Translations under genes and position numbers: made by a program
Origin: Prorocentrum cordatum
Taxonomy: Eukaryota; Sar; Dinophyceae; Prorocentrales; Prorocentraceae
Assembly (NCBI GenBank): GCA_963575745.1
Contig: CAUYUJ010017639.1
Span: 1-64,000, forward strand
DNA length: 64,000 nucleotides
Direction of reading: 5' to 3'
Shown: one piece after another, positions 48,240 through 60,420 of the stretch
Position numbering within the stretch: position 1 is the stretch's first letter
Layout: every line of letters begins with the position of its first letter
Notes under the pieces: generated by a model
What the model saw: only the letters and a program-made list of their open reading frames with translations
Databases searched by the model: none
Told to the model about the DNA's origin: nothing

Positions 48240-48902
48240 AGACATTTCGGGCTCCTTCCGAGGAGCCGAAGGCGAAGGATCGCTTCTCGGCCCCTCGATG
48301 GCCGATGTCGTAGTACATGGAGGCCCCGCCGAGCCTTGGGCCGAACCTGCAGGACCAGACGACGGGATGGCCGAAGGGCCGCGCGTGGATCTGGAAGAGG
48401 TACTGCTCGACGATGAGCAGTCGGAAAATGACGTGGTCAATGATCTGTCGGACGAGGATGTGGTAAATGATGGCGGTCAGTCAGCATAGAATGGTGCAGC
48501 ACTCCACGAGCCAGCAATTGCCTCTGAGCTCCTCGCAGGGGCAATCGAAGTGCCGTCCGCGAAGCTTCATTGAGCGCATGTGCCTCAGGATAGCTCGGGG
48601 CCCGCGCGAACCGATGAGACTCCAGACGATAGTGGTTGAGCATCGCTACAATGGATGCCGCAGGCCCAGTCCGACACAGTCTACCATGCGGTGCAGCAGG
48701 GAGGTTGGCTCTCACAACCAGCGCAACAAAAGTGGTGGGGCCCCCCACACTCGCATACGCAATGGGCACCTGAGTCTCGGTCATCAGGACATCGACATTC
48801 ATAAGCACATTCTGCGTTCCGCTGCATACGAGTACGCGTGACCCAGCCACCCAGCATAGTCTTCAGAACAAAAAGCTTCCACGCTCGCGGGATGGTCTCC
48901 AT
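48240..48902 (-). pseudogene. LINE C-terminal fragment (minus strand)
   Basis: On the minus strand from 48902 the reading RAWKLFVLKTMLGGWVTRTRMQR is followed by a Cys-rich stretch (CAYECRCPDDRDSGAHC). This matches the C-terminal WxxFVLKTxLxGWxTxxRM plus C/H pattern of dinoflagellate LINE ORF2 as I know it. A second frame (48850-48437) covers the rest. No start or catalytic site is present. It probably belongs with the RT fragment at 50.3-50.5 kb. Confidence 0.45.
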
Positions 48903-48929
48903 CAGTCGCTTGGCTTGGGCAATGTCAGT

Positions 48930-49165
48930 TCAGTTCAGTTCAGTTCAGTTCAGAAACCTTGCGTCCGGACGGCGCGCGAGCAGGGTGAGACCGTGAGCAG
49001 CCAAACTGCTCATGAGAGGAGCGTGCTGTATTGGCATCGGCCGCTCGTGTTAACACACACGGAGGGAGGAGGAGGAAAAGGAGTAGGAGGAGGAGGAGGA
49101 GGAGGAGGAGGAGGAATACGAGGAGGAGGAGGAGGAGGAGGATAAGGAGGAGGAGGAGAGAGAAG
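48930..49165. repeat. (CAGTT)n and (GGA)n microsatellites
   Basis: CAGTT repeats five times at about 48926-48952. GGA with TAA, TAC and GAA variants spans about 49062-49165. The sequence between is unremarkable. Confidence 0.85.
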
Positions 49166-49234
49166 AGATGAGAGCCACAGCTACGCACTCAAATACCATG
49201 CGCTAACTTGCTGTTTCCACGAGCGCGCTGCTCC

Positions 49235-49835
49235 GCCATCCGGGCGGAAGAAAGCAGCAACGCGCTCGCGTGAGCCCACAGCAGACACACACAATTCTTC
49301 ATGACCATGTGGCTCCAAATATCTCCAAGTTTGTCTCGGCCTGCCACGCTGCCGCGGCCCGTCCGGTCGCTTCAATTCGATGCCACCTGGGCAGGATATC
49401 GAGCAGCGCACTGGGTCAGAGTCTGTCCCATGAATTCCAGCTGTCGCCTGCAGATGTCTTCGCTCAGCGGCCCCTGTCCGGCCATGGTCAAAACAGTTGC
49501 GTTAGACACTCTGCTCAGAAATGACGGCGGAATTCGCAAGATCTTCCTGAGGCAACGGGCTTGGAAGGCGTCCAGCCTCCTCCCTTCCAACTTGTTCAGA
49601 CAAGCGGCGAACAAACAATATTGCAGCTTAGACACAATGCGAGCATTAAAATTGCTATCTTCCTCCTGCGACTCAGTGATGAATGCGACCATACCGTATG
49701 CAGCGCCTTGAACTCACTGGAAGCGGCCCCTATCCGACGGCTGAGCTCCGCTGCGATCCGGTCGTCAGCTAACAACTGCAGGTGACATCTCCATACCTCT
49801 GCGTCGCCGCGTAGATAGAGCCAATCGACCAGCAC
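49235..49835 (-). pseudogene. Non-LTR RT C-terminal region, frameshifted (minus strand)
   Basis: Read on the minus strand, 49835-49600 gives AELSRRIGAASSEFKALHTVWSHSSL. A frame change then leads to NARIVSKLQYCLFAACLNKL, RRLDAFQARCLRKILRI and SRVSNATVL at 49650-49400. A third frame ends with RGRPRQTW at about 49348-49325. This is the usual C-terminal order of endonuclease/RT-type non-LTR elements (xRRIGxAxxxFxxLxxVW, LDxFxxRCLRxIL, GRPRxxW). At least two frame changes make it a relic. It seems to be a different LINE lineage from the one at 34-41 kb. Confidence 0.55.
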
Positions 49836-50232
49836 ATCTTAGTCTCCCGTCCAGCGGGTACTCGGAGACCCTGTCGCCGCCGCTTCCAAGAAACTTGCAA
49901 AGGGTGGAGATTTCCAAAACGGCGTTGCCAACTGTGGAAGGTTCCACCAGGTGGCACAGCCGTCAGATACCAGCACATCACGCAGTCTCGGTAGAAGCAC
50001 TTTCCACGACGGACATGTGATGAGACTCGTACGCATATGCACCGCAGCCGCCATCGCATACATTGACGAAATCCGTTGGCCACCAAACTCGCACAGATTG
50101 AAACAATCACCCGTCCTGAGCATGCTACTAGGTGATCGAATTCGGCGCGCCACATGATGCCGCTGACTCTGACTCTGTGCCCAACTGTACGGTACTTACT
50201 GTGCCACATATGACATAACAGGAAAAACCCTC

Positions 50233-50520
50233 TCATGATTCAACTGCAACAGAACGGACTGCGGGGCGCAAGACGCAGTCAGCTCCACCAGCTGGCTGTG
50301 CATCTTCGAGGATGGTCCCTCCCATTGAGCTGAGAGAGACTGCTGCCCCAGGGCTAATCTGGAAGCCTAGATAAGTACTCACATCAGAGATCCCAAACCC
50401 TCGCCATTCCGCTTGCGCATCTTCCAGTGCCCTGCGCAGGAGGAGGAAGACGAGGAGGAGGGAGGAGGAGGAGGAGGAGGAGAAGAAGGAGGAGCGCCAA
50501 TACTTCCTGAGTCCACGCAT
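50233..50520 (-). pseudogene. RT fragment with YLGF motif (minus strand)
   Basis: The minus-strand frame from about 50440 to 50260 has ALEDAQAEWRGFGISDVSTYLGF and QISPGA. This resembles the region after the RT palm where LINEs read (K/T)YLGFxxGPG. The upstream part of the frame is poly-Ser/Leu from a (GGA)n tract at 50439-50490. The palm itself is not found upstream. Confidence 0.4.
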
Positions 50521-50785
50521 CGCTGGGCACTCAATGCCTCGTGGGTTTCAGCCAGGGGTAAGGCCTAGACGATCCAAGCGGAGGCGGAAGAATCGAATAA
50601 TTGTTTGGCATGTTGGTTCATGCCGCTTTGACGGCATCTAGCTGCTGCGGCAGAGTTGAAGGGCGAACGCCTTTATACGAGGTCATTCCTTAGCAACGTG
50701 GTATATATGATCCCGGGCTCTGGGCCCACGGGACCCCCCCAGATGGCATGGTCCCAGGATTCCTCGGGCCCCCCCGAGATTGGAT
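50521..50785. other. No gene recognised
   Basis: Unique-looking sequence without domains or repeats. Confidence 0.4.
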
Positions 50786-50920
<135 letters not shown>

Positions 50921-51224
50921 CCCACTTCGGCTCCCTGAAGCACTGCAGCACCACGCCACACCCAGAGGGAGGCGACGACGGGGAAGACACCGTCGACGAC
51001 GATGCTCCTCCTCCTCCTTCTCCTCCTCCCTCCGTCCACCTCCCCGTCTCCCCTCCTCGTTCCCTGGCCTTCTCTTCCCTACCTTGCTCACCCCTCCCAC
51101 TTCCTCTCCCCATGTATCCGCCACTCTCCGGAAGCAGAGGACGACGACGATGGCGAAGACGCCGACGATGTCGTCCACAGGGGGGCCACCACCCCCACAG
51201 GGGGAGGGCCACCACGCCACGCCC

Positions 51225-51295
51225 ACAGGGGGGGGGGCATCGCGCGGGGGGGGGGGGGGGGGGGGGGCGATGGCATTAGCATTGGGGGGGGGCCC
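51225..51295 (+). other. Long G-runs (G-quadruplex potential)
   Basis: Three G-runs of about 9, 22 and 9 bases follow each other within 70 bp, separated by CATCGCGC and CGATGGCATTAGCATT. The plus strand could form G-quadruplexes. Confidence 0.7.
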
Positions 51296-51559
51296 AAGCC
51301 CTGGACCATATATACGATAGAAACTGAAAACTGTTGCTAACATTGCATGTGTCCGGGTGTGGTCAATCGCGGGATATTGCACAGGAGGGGCACGGCGAGA
51401 CGACAGCTCGGGGACGTCAGACGAGGTAAGTGAGGCGGGGACGGTTTTAATAGTGTGCTGTGCTATCGGGGCGGGAGCACCACGGTGGTCTATCCCCGAA
51501 ATCGTTTTTAGGTACGGCCAGCGAACGCTCGGAGGGGCCCGACAAAAGATTTTCCGCGC

Positions 51560-51905
51560 CAAGTCCTATCTCGCTTTCATGCCCCGGGGGGTAGAACAAT
51601 CGAACCACGACCGCATGTGACGCTCAATTAGGAGCTCAAGCTTATCGGGATCGGCGAGACTCGTAAGAGTACGCATGTACAGTCCTTGCAGCTTGGGCCG
51701 ACGACCCTCCAGGGCGGCCTCTCGCACGGCGCTTCGCGCACGGCTCTGGGCGAGGCGAAGCAGCTCAGAGGAGAGTGGGGGGTGCGACATCGGCACAGCG
51801 GAGCGAAGCTGCACATAGTATTGAACAATCGACTGGCGACGCTGCCAACACGAAGCACACCAGCTACCATGGATGTGGTCGACTGCTCCAAGGCCCCTGG
51901 CAACA
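51560..51905 (-). pseudogene. Possible minus-strand coding remnant, unrecognised
   Basis: Minus-strand reading from about 51905 to 51570 is protein-like: QSIVQYYVQLRSAVP, SSELLRLAQSRARSAVREAAL, KLQGLYMRTLTSLADPDKLELLIERH. It looks helical and may belong to the C-terminal part of a LINE ORF2, given the other minus-strand pieces. No diagnostic motif is present. Confidence 0.25.
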
Positions 51906-52200
51906 CTCCAGGCCTCCGCGGTGTCCTTCAGACGGCGGTGAACGGAGGATGAAGAGGAGGATGAAGAGGAGGAGCAGGAGAGGGTGGACGACGACGGCGG
52001 CGGAGGACGGAGGAGGACGGAGGAGGCAGGCTCTCCCCCGATGTTGCCTCCAAGCCTCGCGCGGGAGAGCGGTCCTTGTCGGCGATGTCCGTCCACGGGG
52101 CGTTGTCCACGATCTCGCGCAGGTCCTTTGGCGGTCTCAGAGCGGTGCGGTGACAGACCGTGCTGCGACGTCGAAACCACAAGACTGGGTGTTGCTAGAA

Positions 52201-52336
52201 GTGCCCCTGGCCCAAGGTACCCCCAGGAATTTCATGGAGGCCCCCACGGCCTCCAGAGCACCTTTCACGAGGTCCAGAAGGCCCCAGGGGCTCCACACTT
52301 GAACGAAAAGCTGGGGGCACCTTGGGCCAGGGGCAC
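52201..52336. repeat. Fold-back element, 26-bp arms
   Basis: Arms 52201-52226 and 52311-52336 are reverse complements with one mismatch (a G-U compatible T/C). The 84-nt centre can extend the pairing imperfectly (TTTCATGGAGG against CCACACTTGAACGAAA), so a long hairpin of about 136 nt is possible. Confidence 0.85.
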
Positions 52337-52369
52337 CTTTAGAAATCTCCGACAAGAGACCTCACTGCA

Positions 52370-52885
52370 CGGTCCGCCACCACACCGTTTTGGGACCACC
52401 CTGGCCCCAATCGCCCGAGACGTCCAAACCGTGAGGTCACCCCGAATCCCCACTTCGGGTCGGACGAAAGGAGGGGTAGTCAAAGGGGGGCTAGCGAATC
52501 AGCTCGCGTAACTGATTTTCCTGGCGCCCCCCCCCCTCGCTGGCGGCGCCAGTGTCGAGGAAGGCGCCCGGCGGCGTTGCCGAAACCAGCTGCATGCAGC
52601 AGACTTCGTACCCCCCCGCCTTTCGTCCGACCCAGCCACTGGCTCACCACACGGTGTGACCACCGCACCGCCTGTGGGCCCCGAGTCCTCCTCGGTGACG
52701 GCGTCGCCCCCGGGCCTCCAGGAGAGCCAGCAGCGCAGGTGCTCGTCGGCGATCACGTCCTGCCACAAATCCTGGCGGGAGCCGGGGCCGATCTGTGAGG
52801 GCGGGCGTTTTCTGGAAGTTTCAAAATCACGAGCAGACGTTTCGAGCCCTCTGCCCCGAGACGAGACGACCCTCCTCCAGACCGC
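52370..52885. other. No gene recognised
   Basis: Open frames exist on both strands but no domain or repeat was recognised. Confidence 0.4.
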
Positions 52886-53110
52886 CACTAGGCCCCGAAG
52901 AGACCTCGAGATACCTCAAGAGGCCCCGAAGAGGCTCCCGAGGGGACTCCAGGAGGCCCAGAGAGGCCCTACAAAGCCCTCCAAAGGCCTCCAAGAAAGC
53001 TCCAAGAGTCTCGGAACATGCTTCCCTAAAGGCTCCCAAGAAGCCCCCAAGACTAACACCCGACAGCCCTCCAGGAGGCCCCCAAGAGGCTTCCCAACAT
53101 ACCCAAATGC
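52886..53110 (+). repeat. GGCCCCAAGA array
   Basis: Units of CCCCGAAGAGGC, CCCAGAGAGGC and CCAAGAAGCCC. Same family as 541-1250. Confidence 0.8.
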
Positions 53111-53284
53111 CAGAAATAATACAATATGGGCCATCGGAATGAGCGAAGCGACTGAATTCGGCGGGTCCCTTGCGGACCTCAGTCGGATTAGGCGTCGAAG
53201 GTAGATGGTGAACTGGAAAATGATAGATGAATGAGATGCATCGTGCATGCATGCTGGGAGCGGCCTCGCGCATTCCGCCGGCCC

Positions 53285-53720
53285 GAAGGGGCTAATATTT
53301 TATCAAGTCTCCTGCGGCACGTAGAAATACGAGTGATCCGCGCTCACAGGGCCACGAAAGCTTCAATTCGGCACACCACTCACGCACTTCCTGCCCACCC
53401 CAGGCCCCTGATGCACGTAAGAACGCTAGGGATTCGCAGCTCGAGTCTCCTCGAGGCCTCAACTCAACACACCCCTCACATATTGCGCATCATGAGTGCT
53501 CAGTTGGCCCCCAGGACGGCTCCTTGAGGCCTCAATTCGACACACGCCTTACGAATTTCGCGCACATTTAACCTCCAGGGGCGATCCACTTGTCCTCAAG
53601 AGGGAGCCTCAATTAGGCACACCCTTCACGCACTTCGTGCCTCATAGACTGTCAAGGGCCCTCAGCTGATCAATCAGACAGCTCAAGGGAGCTCCAAATC
53701 GGCACACTCCTCACGCACTC
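53285..53720 (+). repeat. Degenerate tandem units (CAATTCGGCACACC family)
   Basis: Units of about 75-85 bp carry GAGGCCTCAATTCG(A)CACAC, CTCACGCACTTC and a variable part. They resemble the 22986-23250 units, which have GGCACACCCCTCACACGCTTCG. Confidence 0.7.
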
Positions 53721-54329
53721 CTTCGCCCATGGACCCCAAAGGCCCCCTGTTGGCTCCGAAGACCGCCTGCCACCACAAAGGAACGCCACGGTGGCCCTGA
53801 GAAAAGCATGCTACGAAAGGCTGGCGCCGACCCTCGTCAAAACCAAACCCCGAAAACCCACTGATGCTAACATATACGCGCAAATTTCCCGTCGTGGCCC
53901 GCCGTGACTCCAGCTGTGCGGGCTCAATAACCATCCACCTACATATCCAGCGGTACGTTTTCCAATCCCAGCGTTTGTCATAGATTTCGGCCGCGGGAGC
54001 CCGGTCACAGGCCCAGGGGACCCTCAAAAATCAACCCGGGCCGGGAAAACTGGCCCAGAGGAAAGGGTCGGGACCTCTGCAGTCGCAGTTTAAAAAGAAA
54101 CGATTGTTGCATGCCCGGGCACGCAGCTCGATGATGACATGCCCTCGACCTCAGGCCCACGGATATGATCCTGACCCGAAGAACTTCACGCTCTGAGGGC
54201 CCGCATGGCCGCGTGCGGTCTCCTCTTCTTGTCCTACGGTCTTTCCCTTCCGCCTGTGCCGCAAAATCCCACCAGCCCTTGAGGGCGTGGGTGGTCTAGG
54301 GAGTTTCCTCTTCCACCCCTTCTTCCCCT
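53721..54329. other. No gene recognised
   Basis: Mixed sequence without repeat or domain. Confidence 0.4.
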
Positions 54330-54700
54330 TCGGGGCTCGCAAGGGTGCCCCAAGATGGCCCCAAGAGGTGGCCAGGAGGCCCCAAAAGGCCCGCAAGAGG
54401 CTCCCAGGATGCCCCCAAGAGGCTCCCAAGAGACCCCAAAAGGCCCCCAGAGGCCCCCCAGAGGCACCCAAGACGCTCCAAGAGGCCTCGGCGAAATGCC
54501 GAAATCACTGATGTTACTCAGGTTTTGGCCACATGTTGGCCTCTTGGGGTGGGGGCACTGATTAAGATGACTCCAAAAGCGCCTGGGAGAGCCCGAGATG
54601 ATCTCCAAGATGGCTCAATCTATCCCAAGATGCCTCGAGATGGCTCCCACGATGCTCCAAAATGCCCGTCTACGGCTCCAAGACGGCTACAAGTGATCAA
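54330..54700 (+). repeat. GGCCCCAAGA array
   Basis: Units CCCCAAGAGG and CCCAAGACGC continue to about 54490, then looser CCAAGATGGC units to about 54690. Confidence 0.8.
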
Positions 54701-55255
54701 AGAGCTCCCCCAGGCCCCGAATAGGCCAAAATTCTTCCAAACCCTTGGGGAAATCACATGAAAAGTAAGGATACAGGGCTTGACCATGAGGTAATCAGCT
54801 GAGAATCCTACTCTTAGGATACCGTCGGCGACGTATCGAGGCATCCCACAACTCATCCCTCGATGGCAAGCGAGAGGATAATTAGGTAAGAGAGGAGCCA
54901 TGGCAATGGAAGATGGATCATAGAAGGACGTGGCCTTTGCCCGTTACTAAGGTCCGCGGGAGGAGGTGCAGGGCCGAGGAGGCGAGGCAGGCGGAGGAGG
55001 CGGCGAGGCGCATCCCTATGCGTGGAGCAGAGGCTTGTACAGGCTGGCCACCACCGATGGTTTGAAGCCGGAAGCCGGGACGTCTGGATGAAGGATGGGA
55101 GTCGAGGATCTAGGCTCGGATGATGGGATAGGTGTGACTCCGACCTCTTTTCGCAGGCTGCTGATTTTCGCAGCCCTGTTTTCAGGCTGCGGGCTAACTT
55201 GGATGCCCGCACCCCCCTGGCAGAGCTCAGCTGACTGAGTCATTCAAGGTCTTCG
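54701..55255. other. No gene recognised
   Basis: Mixed sequence; a GCGGAGG-rich patch at 54960-55010. No domain seen. Confidence 0.4.
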
Positions 55256-55752
55256 ACCGACCGACCGACCGACCGCCTACTCCTCCTCCTCCTTATCCTC
55301 CTCATCCTCCTCCTCCGGATCATCATCATCGTCATCGTCATCGTCATCATCATCAGCAGCATCATTATCCCCATCACCATCACAATCATCATCCTCACCA
55401 CCACCACCACCAGCATCATCATCATCATCAGCAGCATCAGCATCAGCATCAGCATCAGCATCAGCATCAACATCAGCATCAGCATCAGCATCAGCATCAT
55501 CATCATCATCATCATCATCGTCGTCGTCGTCGTCGTCGTCGTCGTTATCATCATCGTCATCACGCTCACTATCACCACCACCACCATCGCCGTCATCATC
55601 ATACACAATAGCATCGTCATCGTTATCACAATCAACCTAGTCATCATCATAATCATGAGCATCATCATCATCACCATCATCATCATCATCCTCATCATCA
55701 TGATTACCATGGTCATACATACGACTATCATCTCAATTATGATCATCATCAC

Positions 55753-55788
<36 letters not shown>

Positions 55789-55965
55789 TATCACCATGAA
55801 TAGCATCATCATCACAATCATCATCATCATCATCATCGCCATCATCATGAACATGTTCACGATCCACATCATCAGCATCATCATCATCGTCGTCACCGTC
55901 ATCATCATCATCCTCCTCATCATCGGCAGCATCATCACCATCACCATCACCATCACCATCACCAT

Positions 55966-56030
<65 letters not shown>

Positions 56031-56195
56031 TCATCATCCTCATCCTCATCAGCATCATCATCCTCATCCTCATCCTTATCCTCATCCTCATCCTCATCAT
56101 CCTCATCCTCCTCCTCCTCCTCCTCCTTCTCCTCATCCTTCTCCTCCTCCTCCTCCTCCTACTCCTCCTCCTCCTCCTCCGCCTCCTACGCGGGG
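55256..56195. repeat. (CGAC)n, CAT and CTC microsatellites
   Basis: (GACC)n at 55256-55275, then CTC to 55315, CAT/CAG to 56095 and CTC to 56190. Long open frames encode only homopolymers. Confidence 0.95.
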
Positions 56196-56998
56196 CCGCT
56201 TTCGGCCGCTCCTAAGCGACCGCCCTCGGCTGCCCACTTTATGGTGATAAATTTACCTTTCAGCGACCCCGCCCAGGCTTCGACCGCGCCACGCGATCAC
56301 CGGCGCCGCGACGAAAAGAGCTTACACGAGCGCGGGAGCGGGGATCGTCCCTTGGAGGCCGTGGTAGGGGCTGTCCTTCGCGAGAGTGCTGGGCGGTTGG
56401 GTCGCGAAGCGGGGGCGGGCTCTGTGAGAATGGGGGTGGGGGGGCCAGGGCCCCCTTCTCATCCCCCTCCTCCACCTCCCCCTCCCCCTCCTCCTCCTCC
56501 TCCTCCTCCTCTTCCGTCCGCCCTCGTCCTCCCTCGTCCTCTCTCCTCCTCCACATCTTCCTCAACCGGCCATCTGGCGCCGTGGCGTGGGGGACGAGGG
56601 GGGGGGTTCACTGAGCAGCGTGGAAAGCATGTGCGGGTGCTTGATTCGTTTCCTAGAGAGGGGGGGGGCTGAAACTGAGGTGGACCCCCAGGGCCCCGAA
56701 ACGCTGACAACGAGCTGACGCGGGTACTTTTCAATCGATGGGAGATCGCTTGCTGGACCAGGCTGACGATGAGCTGGGCCGCTCTTACACCCAGGAGACA
56801 TGCCTGGGAGGGAGGGAGGAAGCGCGATATCGCGCACTCGCCTCGCATGCGTAACTGGAAGCGGCGCTCCGTCCCGCGCGCCTGGAAAGAAACACACACC
56901 ACCCACGTCCCGCGCAAGGGCACAACCCGTCGGCGTTGGCCTCGACCACGAGGGCCTGCACGCGCCTGGCTCCTGCCGTGACGGCCTGGGCGTTGGCT
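56196..56998. other. No gene recognised; contains CTC tract
   Basis: A CTC/CCC tract covers about 56455-56570. The rest has GC-rich open frames on both strands without recognisable domains. Confidence 0.4.
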
Positions 56999-57211
56999 TC
57001 CCCGACGCCGCGAAGAGCCAGTTCAACCTCGAGCGACACCCGCTGTCCGACAGCGCGGATCCTAAATGCTATCCTGGCTCAGGCCACTAGTGGCCCGAGC
57101 CGCATGGACGCTGGGTTTTTCTGACGCCGCGCGGAGCGTTCGGCCTCGAGCGGCACCCGCTGTCCGACAGCGAGGGTCCCGAGAGTCCTAAGTAGTGGCC
57201 TGGCTCAGGCC
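56999..57211 (+). repeat. Two-copy repeat of about 120 bp
   Basis: Copies start near 56999 and 57117 and share GACGCCGCG, CCTCGAGCG, CACCCGCTGTCCGACAGCG and CTGGCTCAGGCC. CGCTGTCCGACAGCG is itself palindromic. Confidence 0.8.
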
Positions 57212-57545
57212 GCCCGCGGCCTCCGGCCTCGAACGCCCGCACTGGCGTCGCCGCCGCACCGACACGGCGCGAACCGGGCTCAAACCATCTCGGGGCCCAG
57301 GATACCCCTGGCCAGAGGTGGCGGTGGTTAGAGGAAGGAGGAACTGTTTGACATGAAGTCCGAGCGGGGTCTTGGATCTGCGCTGAGCCCCCCTCAATGG
57401 CGCGCGGAACGCGCTAGGGACGGCGCCGGAGGCGCCGCAAAGGGGGGCACCGCGCAGATACATAATCATAATCAGCGCGGACCTCCGAAAGTTCACGAGT
57501 TCATGTTGATGCCGCTTTCTCTTATTCGAAGAATGCCCCTGGCCA
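57212..57545. other. No gene recognised
   Basis: The phrase CCCCTGGCCAGAGGTGGC occurs twice (57305 and 57535), flanking about 215 bp. No domain seen. Confidence 0.5.
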
Positions 57546-57549
57546 GAGG

Positions 57550-58012
57550 TGGCAGCGGTGTACACATACATATACATATGTATATATATATATATGTATA
57601 CATACAGATACATACATACATACATACATACATACATCCATACATACATACATACATGCATGCATACATACATACATGCATACCTACATACATACATACA
57701 TACATACATCCATCCATACATACATACATACATGCACATATACATATACATTTACATATACCTAGTTATACATGTACATATAAATAGACATATACATACA
57801 TACATGTATACACACATACATAAATACGTACATACATGCATGCATGCATACATACATACATACATACACACGTACATACATACAAACATACATACATACA
57901 TACATACATACATACATACATACATACACACACATACATACATACATACATACATACATACACACATACATACATACATACATACATACACATATATATG
58001 TATATATACTTG
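57550..58012. repeat. (ATAC)n microsatellite
   Basis: ACAT/ATAC repeats with ATGC and ATCC variants. This is the reverse complement of the tract at the start of the window. Confidence 0.95.
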
Positions 58013-58500
58013 CCCCAGATGGTGATACATGTTCATGTTTTCGTGACGTTGTTCCTAGTATGATTATTATGATTACTAGTACTCTGATTTTCGTATCATT
58101 AGTTCTCTTATTCTTCATATTCGTCTTCATCTTCTTCACCGTCCATTCTTTGGCGGCGTCGCATCATATTCCTCGCCTGCTGCGGCCGCTCGTGCTCCTT
58201 CCTCTCAGCAGGAGGACGAGGAGGACGAGAAGGAGGAGGATGAGGAGGAGGAGGGAGAGGACGAGGGGAGGCGGAGGGGGCAGGATAAGCAGGAGTGGGA
58301 TGGAAGGAAAAACATGGAAACGAGAAGCAATCGCATGCAACCTGTGTCATGGGCAAGCAGCAGTGTTTAGGCTCAGACCCCCACTAAATCGCCACTTCTT
58401 GGAGGCATGGGCGACCTAGCGAAGAAAACTGAGTCGGTGGTGCACATGAATTTATTGTGTGGCGGCCTTGCGCAAATGCTTTCCTTGCTGGAAAAGTCTT
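58013..58500. other. No gene recognised; (GGA)n at 58203-58290
   Basis: Short mixed sequence with a GGA/GAC tract. No domain seen. Confidence 0.5.
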
Positions 58501-60065
58501 ACACGAGTTGTTCCATGGAAGAAGACATATGCAACACATATACGTCTGATGGTTTGGGCACGGAAGCCCGGTGGAACACATATACTCCTGGTATTTGTTG
58601 GCTTTCTAATGAAAGGCCCCCCTCCTCCTCCTGCTCCTTCTCCTTCTCCACGCCCTCCAACGACAATGTGCCAGGCAAGAAAACCTTTGAAAACATAGAT
58701 GTTCCTCATGTATATGATGATTTGGGTAAGGGAAACGTGTGAGCACCAAGCTATTGTTTGATGGTTCTGGTACGGAAACCATATGAAAAGACAGACAACA
58801 TGGATATTTGGGGATGTTCGCTACGGAACCGCGTGCAAACACACATGTTCCTGATATGCTAAGGGTTTTCTGGGGAAGGGCGCCCCTACTCCCCGTGCTC
58901 CCCTAACCTCCTTGCAGCGCGCCCGCATCCAAAAACCTGGCAAACATACGGAAATATGTGCTATCGCCAGGTTTCCTTACGACAACCTCTAAACATATCA
59001 AGGATATCAATGTGCTCCCCAGGTTTCCTTACCAATACCTTCAAACATATCAGGGACATCTTCATTTTCACAAAAAGGTTTCCTCACACAAACCTTCAAA
59101 CCAGATTAGGAGCAACTTCAAACCATATTTAGAGCATCTGTGCTTTCACCAGGTGTGCCTACGCCGCTCCTCCTTATGTTTCCTCCTCCCTGCATTTTCC
59201 TGCTGCTGCTCCTCCTCCTCCTCATCATCATCCTCTTCCTCCTGCGCGCTCCTGCTACCGAGTGAAAAAAAGGAGGAGGGGGAGGTGGAGGAGGAGCAGG
59301 AGCAGGAGGAGAAGGAGGATATAGCAGGAGCGCGCAGGAGCAGGAGCAGGAATCTATAGATAGGGAGGAGAGAGGAGAAGGAGGAGCGGCGCAGGCAAAC
59401 CTTGTGAACAAACACGCAGCTATTCCTGATATGTTGAAAGGGCTTGGTAAGGAAACCTGGTCAACACACAGCTATACCTGATATGTGCAGGGTTTCTGAA
59501 TGCGGGGGCGCTGCAAAGAGGTTGGGGGAGCAGGGGGACGAAGGGCGCCCTTCCCCAGAATACCAACAAATATCAAGAACATGTGTTGTCACATGGCTTC
59601 CGTACGAACGCCTCGGAAACAATCACAAACTGCCAGACCCTTTACAAGAACTATCAAGCATACATACATGTGTTTCCACAGGCTTCCCTTACCAGAACCA
59701 CAAAGCATATCAGGAACATCTGTGTCTTCAAAGGTTTTCCTGCCTGGCGCTTTGTCCCTGGGGGCTGTCGAGGAGAAGAAGGAGCAGGGGGAGGAGGAGG
59801 AGGAGGAGGAGGAGGAGGAGGAGGAGGAGGAGGAGGAGACGGTCCGACATTCCCTCAAAAACAATAGATATCAGGAATATCGGTGTTTACATATTACGAC
59901 AACCTCCAAACACACACCAACGTACGTATACACATATATACACACATATATAATCTCTGTGTTGTCATATGGCTTCCGTACCAAAACCATTAGATATATC
60001 ATGAATAGCCGTGTTTCAACAAGGCTTCCTCCATAGAACAACCCCTGTAAGGCTTTTCTAAAAGG
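58501..60065. repeat. Degenerate 55-60-bp minisatellite with orientation switches
   Basis: Units contain GGTTT(C)CGTAC, AACACATAT and TTCCTGATAT or the reverse complement. Orientation is TTTGG(T)A..GGAAACC to about 58930 and around 59420-59480. It is GGTTTCCTTACC and CATATCAGGAACAT at 58960-59150, 59565-59740 and 59860-60060. (GGA)n tracts near 59265-59385 and 59770-59840 sit near the switches. Confidence 0.7.
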
Positions 60066-60420
60066 AAATGATGTGTAAGGTCGCCACCACAGGAATTCAT
60101 GGCACGGCCGCTCCCGCAGGAGGAAATATGTATGATGACAGAGGGGGCGGCCATAACTGTATATATGATGAAGAAGCGGCGCGAACATGTATGATCATGT
60201 GGGGGGTGTACCATATAAAAATAGAGAGAGGAAACAACAAAAAACAAAAAAAAAAAATATAAGCTGACAAAACATAAAACAAGGAAACACGATAAACAAA
60301 TATAGATCTAGAGAAAGATAGAGAGAGAGAGAGAGCGAGAGAGAGAGAGACAAAGAGAGAGAGAGAGAGAGACTGAGAAAGAGAGAGAGAGAGAGAGAGA
60401 CACACAACAAAAGAACAGCC
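60066..60420. repeat. A-rich patch and (GA)n microsatellite
   Basis: An A-rich stretch at 60225-60300 precedes (GAGA)n at about 60310-60402. The rest is unremarkable. Confidence 0.85.

Noticed and set aside
55240-56215. 298-codon and 186-codon ORFs at 55.2-56.2 kb
   Set aside because: CAT/CTC microsatellite translation only.
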